Source: Trachelipus rathkii
Taxonomy: Eukaryota > Arthropoda > Malacostraca > Isopoda > Trachelipodidae
Direction of reading: 5' to 3'
DNA: 12,500 bases
Assembly (NCBI GenBank): GCA_015478945.1
Contig: JABUQX010057214.1
Span: forward strand, 12,501 to 25,000
Part shown: positions 9,761 through 12,500 of the stretch, piece after piece
How the letters are laid out: each line of letters begins with the position of its first letter
How positions within the stretch are numbered: position 1 is the first letter of the stretch
Position numbers and translations under genes: made by a program
The notes under the pieces: generated by a model
What the model was told of the DNA's origin: nothing
Databases searched by the model: none
Seen by the model: the letters and a program-made list of their open reading frames with translations, nothing else

Positions 9761-9835
9761 TTTTGGGTTCGGTCCCCATCTCATATTGGAGTCCTCTAGA
9801 CACCTTTTGAGTGTATTGAACTATGGTTTGTTGCG
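9761..9835 (+). repeat. Possible SINE-like fragment with a B-box-like motif
   Basis: GGTTCGGTCCCC (9766-9777) resembles the tRNA/SINE internal promoter B box (GGTTCGANTCC). It is followed by ACACCTTTTGAGTGTATTGA, which loosely recalls tRNA-derived SINE bodies. The left arm has the complement (CACCGAACC at 6995-7003). I find no convincing A box at normal spacing, so this is a weak call. Confidence 0.25.
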
Positions 9836-10250
9836 GTATTCTACATCACTGAAGATCAATATACAATCGACACTACATATTATGTGATGAAGCAACATAT
9901 TTACTACATCGCACCCGCCCGAGCCCTGCACGTACGATACCGATAGTCCAATGACTCATTTTGTTCTATCTACAAAGTTCTATTCCTAGTCCTTCCTTCA
10001 TCTTTTCTCTGTCTGTAACTCTGAAGTTTGTTCTTCTTTTTTCCAGACTGGAGGACCCACTCAATGGGTGTCTCGGAACACATTTATAAGGTACGACCAC
10101 CCCAAATCGGAATCTATGTCATTTGGTAACCATATATTAGTTTCGGCGAAGTTCTACGAGTGGTGTCTTATAAGATAGAATTTCAGTTCTGAATGCGCCA
10201 TAGCAGAAAACTCACGGTACCGGCTCATGTGCTCCGTCATATGAGACTGA

Positions 10251-10367
10251 TCTTCTCTTCTTCTTCTCCCTCTTCTTCTTCTCTTTCTTTCTTCTTCTTC
10301 CTTCTTCTATTCGTCTTATTCTTTTTCTTTTTCTTTTTTCTTTTCCCTTCTCTTTTTTTTTTGTTGT

Positions 10368-10399
<32 letters not shown>

Positions 10400-10638
10400 T
10401 TTCTTTCTTCTTCTTTCTCTCTTTTTCTTCTCTTCTTCTTCTTCTTCTTACTCTTTTCCTTCTTCTTCTTCTTCTTGCTTCTTCTTTTTGCTACCATGCC
10501 TTCTTCTTCTTTTTCTTCTTCTTCTTTCTTCTTCTGTCTTCTTCTTTCTTCTTCTTCTTCTTAGCTTCTTGCTTCTTATTGCTCTCCGGCTTCTTTTGTT
10601 TTCTTTGCTTCTTCCTTCTTTACTCCTCCTTCTTTTTT
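10251..10638 (-). repeat. (CTT)n / mixed polypyrimidine tract of about 390 bp
   Basis: On the plus strand this is almost pure pyrimidine (CTT, CTTT, CTTTTT units, a T-rich centre with TTGTTGTT). It is the mirrored partner of 6214-6538, somewhat longer and with more G interruptions (GCTT) near its right end. All long frames across it are repeat artefacts. Confidence 0.96.
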
Positions 10639-10641
10639 GCC

Positions 10642-10752
10642 CAGTAACAAAGAATGAATCATCAAAGCTGAAGGCTTTAAAGATGAGTCATCAAAGGCTG
10701 AGGCATCAAAGTTGAGGCATCAAAAGTTGAGGCATTAAAATTGAGGCTCAAA
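10642..10752 (-). repeat. Minisatellite with TTGAGGCATCAAAG units, right arm
   Basis: About seven short units (ATCAAAGCTGAAGGC, ATGAGTCATCAAAGGCTGAGG, CATCAAAGTTGAGG and variants). This is the complement of the array at 6091-6207. Units toward the outer side are more regular here than in the left arm, suggesting local re-expansion. Confidence 0.82.
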
Positions 10753-10756
10753 TAAG

Positions 10757-11070
10757 TGAGTGTGTGTGTTGTGTGTGTAAGTGTATATGGTGAGTGTAAG
10801 TGTATATGGGTGAGTGTCATAGTGTCTGAGGGTTGTGTAATAGTGTTTTATGGTGTGTGTATGTGTGTATAAGTGTGCTGTTTATTGATGTATAAGGTGT
10901 AGGTGTGGATGTAGGGTGGGGTATTATCCAATGACGGGGTAAATATTTGTGTATATAGTACCTAGTAGGCGGTGTCGTGTGTGTAATAGTAACCTAGCGG
11001 GTGTTTGTACCTTATCCGTGTGTGTGTATGTTGTGTTGTATTAGAAAGGGTCTATGTGTGTGTGTGTAGA
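10757..11070 (-). repeat. GT-rich degenerate low-complexity tract, right arm
   Basis: TGTG-rich sequence includes direct copies of GTGAGTGTAAGTGTATATG-like units about 20 bp apart (10790-10820). It is the complement of the CA-rich segment at 5789-6085. Confidence 0.78.
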
Positions 11071-11394
11071 TGCGAGGTTAGGACAGTTTACATTACGGAA
11101 CTCAAGTGGGCAGGTTACGGGTATCATGACATTCTTGCACTCTTGCAACAACCATAGGGTAGCCCGTTTGGAAGAGAAAATCCATTAAATTGAAAAGCTT
11201 TTAAAAAACCAAAATATATATATGCAACACAGAACTCGCAGCACATCGGTGCAAAAACTTAATGGAACGGCAGTTGATGGCACTCAGGTAATGCTTGAAT
11301 GCAACTCGGCATACCTCGAACATAGGGGATAGATACGCAAGTTCGAACTCTCTAGGTCGAAAATAAACAACAGTTGAAATCTTGCACATAGAAA

Positions 11395-11630
11395 GAAATG
11401 GTGTAGGGGTAGACATACATCGTTAGAAGGAAGGACCATCCTAGCAACTTCTAATACACCAATTGAATCCTCATACTCAAAACAATAGGGTAGACACTAA
11501 TATCAGGTGTATTGCTATTGATTAGGTTCACTGCACTTGCCAAAAGCTAAAAAAGGATGGGTAACTAACTCGTAAAGAACGGGGAAGCATCCGATAACAC
11601 TATTCTAATATAACACCGAATCGAATCACG
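11395..11630 (-). repeat. Inner pair of about 150-bp units, right arm
   Basis: On the minus strand, ACGAGTTAGTTACCC (plus-strand 11560-11574) and a more decayed core near 11408-11428 are about 150 bp apart, with TATGAGGATTCAATTGGTGT between them. They correspond to the 5299 and 5449 units of the left arm. Confidence 0.65.
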
Positions 11631-11924
11631 TCTTATAACAATACGGGTAAGGCACTATAATATGGAGTGTATTCCTAAGGATGCTACGGATTCGTTGCTA
11701 AGCTAGAAGAACTGATTGTACAACTTAAACCTCAAACAATTGAAGTTCTGCACCCGTTGAAACTATATGTAGAACCTCATTTGTCCTACATATTTGTTGA
11801 GCCCCAGAGTTTCCATTCTGGCCCCCGCAATGAACAGCATCCCACCGGGCCCATACTGTTTCGCAAATTATTTTAACATATGTTTATGGATCTAAGTTTG
11901 TCATTTTATCTCGTCTATATCAAC

Positions 11925-11995
11925 TCACCTGCAAATTTCAGCTTTCTAAGTCCATTTTTCAGGTTTTGGGGGGGGGGGCCCACCCCCCTTTAAAC
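11925..11995 (-). repeat. G/C-run block with conserved flank, right arm
   Basis: AGCTTTCTAAGTCCATTTTTCAGG is followed by a G run of about 10, CCCA and a C run. It is the complement of 4904-4985. The homopolymer lengths differ between arms, which is where sequencing error would also concentrate. Confidence 0.6.
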
Positions 11996-12133
11996 ATTGG
12001 CACGAAACATTGGATGCAACAATGTGCAGACTATAAAGAACGCGTTGCTAAATGTTGAAGAAGGATAGATGTCTCTAACCCTCTTTTTGTAAGATGTGAA
12101 CATTTTGATGTATTTCTTACGGCCATAAATGAG

Positions 12134-12171
12134 CCCAACCCCCGGCTGGGCCTGGGACTCTGGCGTTCGGA
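12134..12171 (-). repeat. GC-rich conserved block of the right arm
   Basis: AACCCCCGGCTGGGCCTGGG followed by ACTCTGGCGTTCGGAA is the near-exact complement of 4717-4752. It differs by a 2-base indel and one substitution in the core. Confidence 0.7.
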
Positions 12172-12500
12172 AAGTAACATACGGGATCTCATTTTGAAGA
12201 CATTCTAACGACTGTTTGAACACCCGTCATGATATGTACGCATCTAACAAAAACGCATGTTGATACATTCTAAAAATCTGCACGGCTGAAACGCGTGCTC
12301 GCCTAAGGCGGCAATCGACTCGCATACCCTCAAATACATACTAAGACCCTCTAGCAAACTCGGTTTGTTAACTCATAACAAGAAAATGTTGTACAGGCGT
12401 ATTTAGAAAAGGGGGGTAGGTGTAATGTCTAATGCTAAACCTCTTGTTAGAATGAATCGATTCCGTCGTTAACCACAGGAACAGATTTAAACATGTCTGA

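Larger units (their letters stand above)
9540..12500 (-). repeat. Right arm of the large imperfect inverted repeat, truncated by the window end
   Basis: This is the diverged reverse complement of 4390-7270 with components in mirrored order. Homology is still detectable in the last 100 bases (TACCCCCC-type run at 12411-12419, CGATTCCGTC at 12458-12467), so the arm probably continues past 12500. The left side continues outward to about 3960 with related 150-bp units. By eye, aligned blocks show roughly three-quarters or more identity with many 1-5-base indels. No intact gene is present. Confidence 0.86.

Noticed and set aside
10193..10715. Long Phe/Leu/Ser plus-strand frames and the Lys-rich minus-strand frame
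   Set aside because: They come from the (CTT)n tract and have the same artefact nature as the left-arm frames.
11201..11416. 71-residue minus-strand frame in the right arm
   Set aside because: It has no homologous open frame in the left arm (5480-5690) and no known motif.
11990..12223. 77-residue minus-strand frame in the right arm
   Set aside because: The matching stretch of the left arm is broken by frameshifts, and no family is recognised. A decayed coding segment of the ancestral repeat is possible but unsupported.

Overview
This is AT-rich, gene-poor eukaryotic DNA, most likely from an invertebrate animal. The evidence is the very dense (TA)n, (TC)n, (TTTA)n, (CA)n and (GAA)n microsatellites, the absence of any intact reading frame of useful length outside low-complexity DNA, and a decayed copy of a multi-copy protein family that I know mainly from arthropod and other invertebrate genomes. 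A crustacean or other arthropod would fit; a cephalopod or another invertebrate cannot be excluded. I see no bacterial-type operon, rRNA, convincing tRNA or CRISPR array.

Layout. 1-585: frameshifted, internally deleted relic of the invertebrate family (plus strand, cut by the window edge). 700-2410: a microsatellite belt of (TA)n, (TTTA)n, (TC)n and compound (TC)n(TA)n, interrupted by one short minus-strand frame (1099-1317) that is at best a doubtful exon. 2410-3950: AT-rich unique DNA with no gene. 3960-4490: about 150-bp repeat units that lead into the left arm of a very large inverted repeat.

The main structure is that inverted repeat. Roughly 4390-7270 is the diverged reverse complement of roughly 9540-12500, and the right arm runs off the window. 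Each arm carries the same components in mirrored order, from outside inward: 150-bp units, a GC-rich block around CCCAGCCGGGGG, a G/C homopolymer block, more 150-bp units, a CA-rich (or GT-rich) stretch, a minisatellite built on TTTGATGACTCA, a (GAA)n (or CTT)n tract of over 300 bp, and an inner unique segment with a conserved small hairpin. By eye the arms look around 75-85% identical with many short indels. The 2.3-kb loop (7270-9540) is not self-complementary. It holds AT-rich DNA, a (TA)n tract and a roughly 400-bp tandem repeat with CA tracts.

No genes here can be said to work together. The interest is structural. A transcript across 4.4-12.5 kb could fold into a kilobase-scale double-stranded RNA, and the DNA contains paired triplex-prone purine/pyrimidine tracts. 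Simpler explanations (two inverted copies of a composite repeat, or a long-read assembly artefact) remain open.
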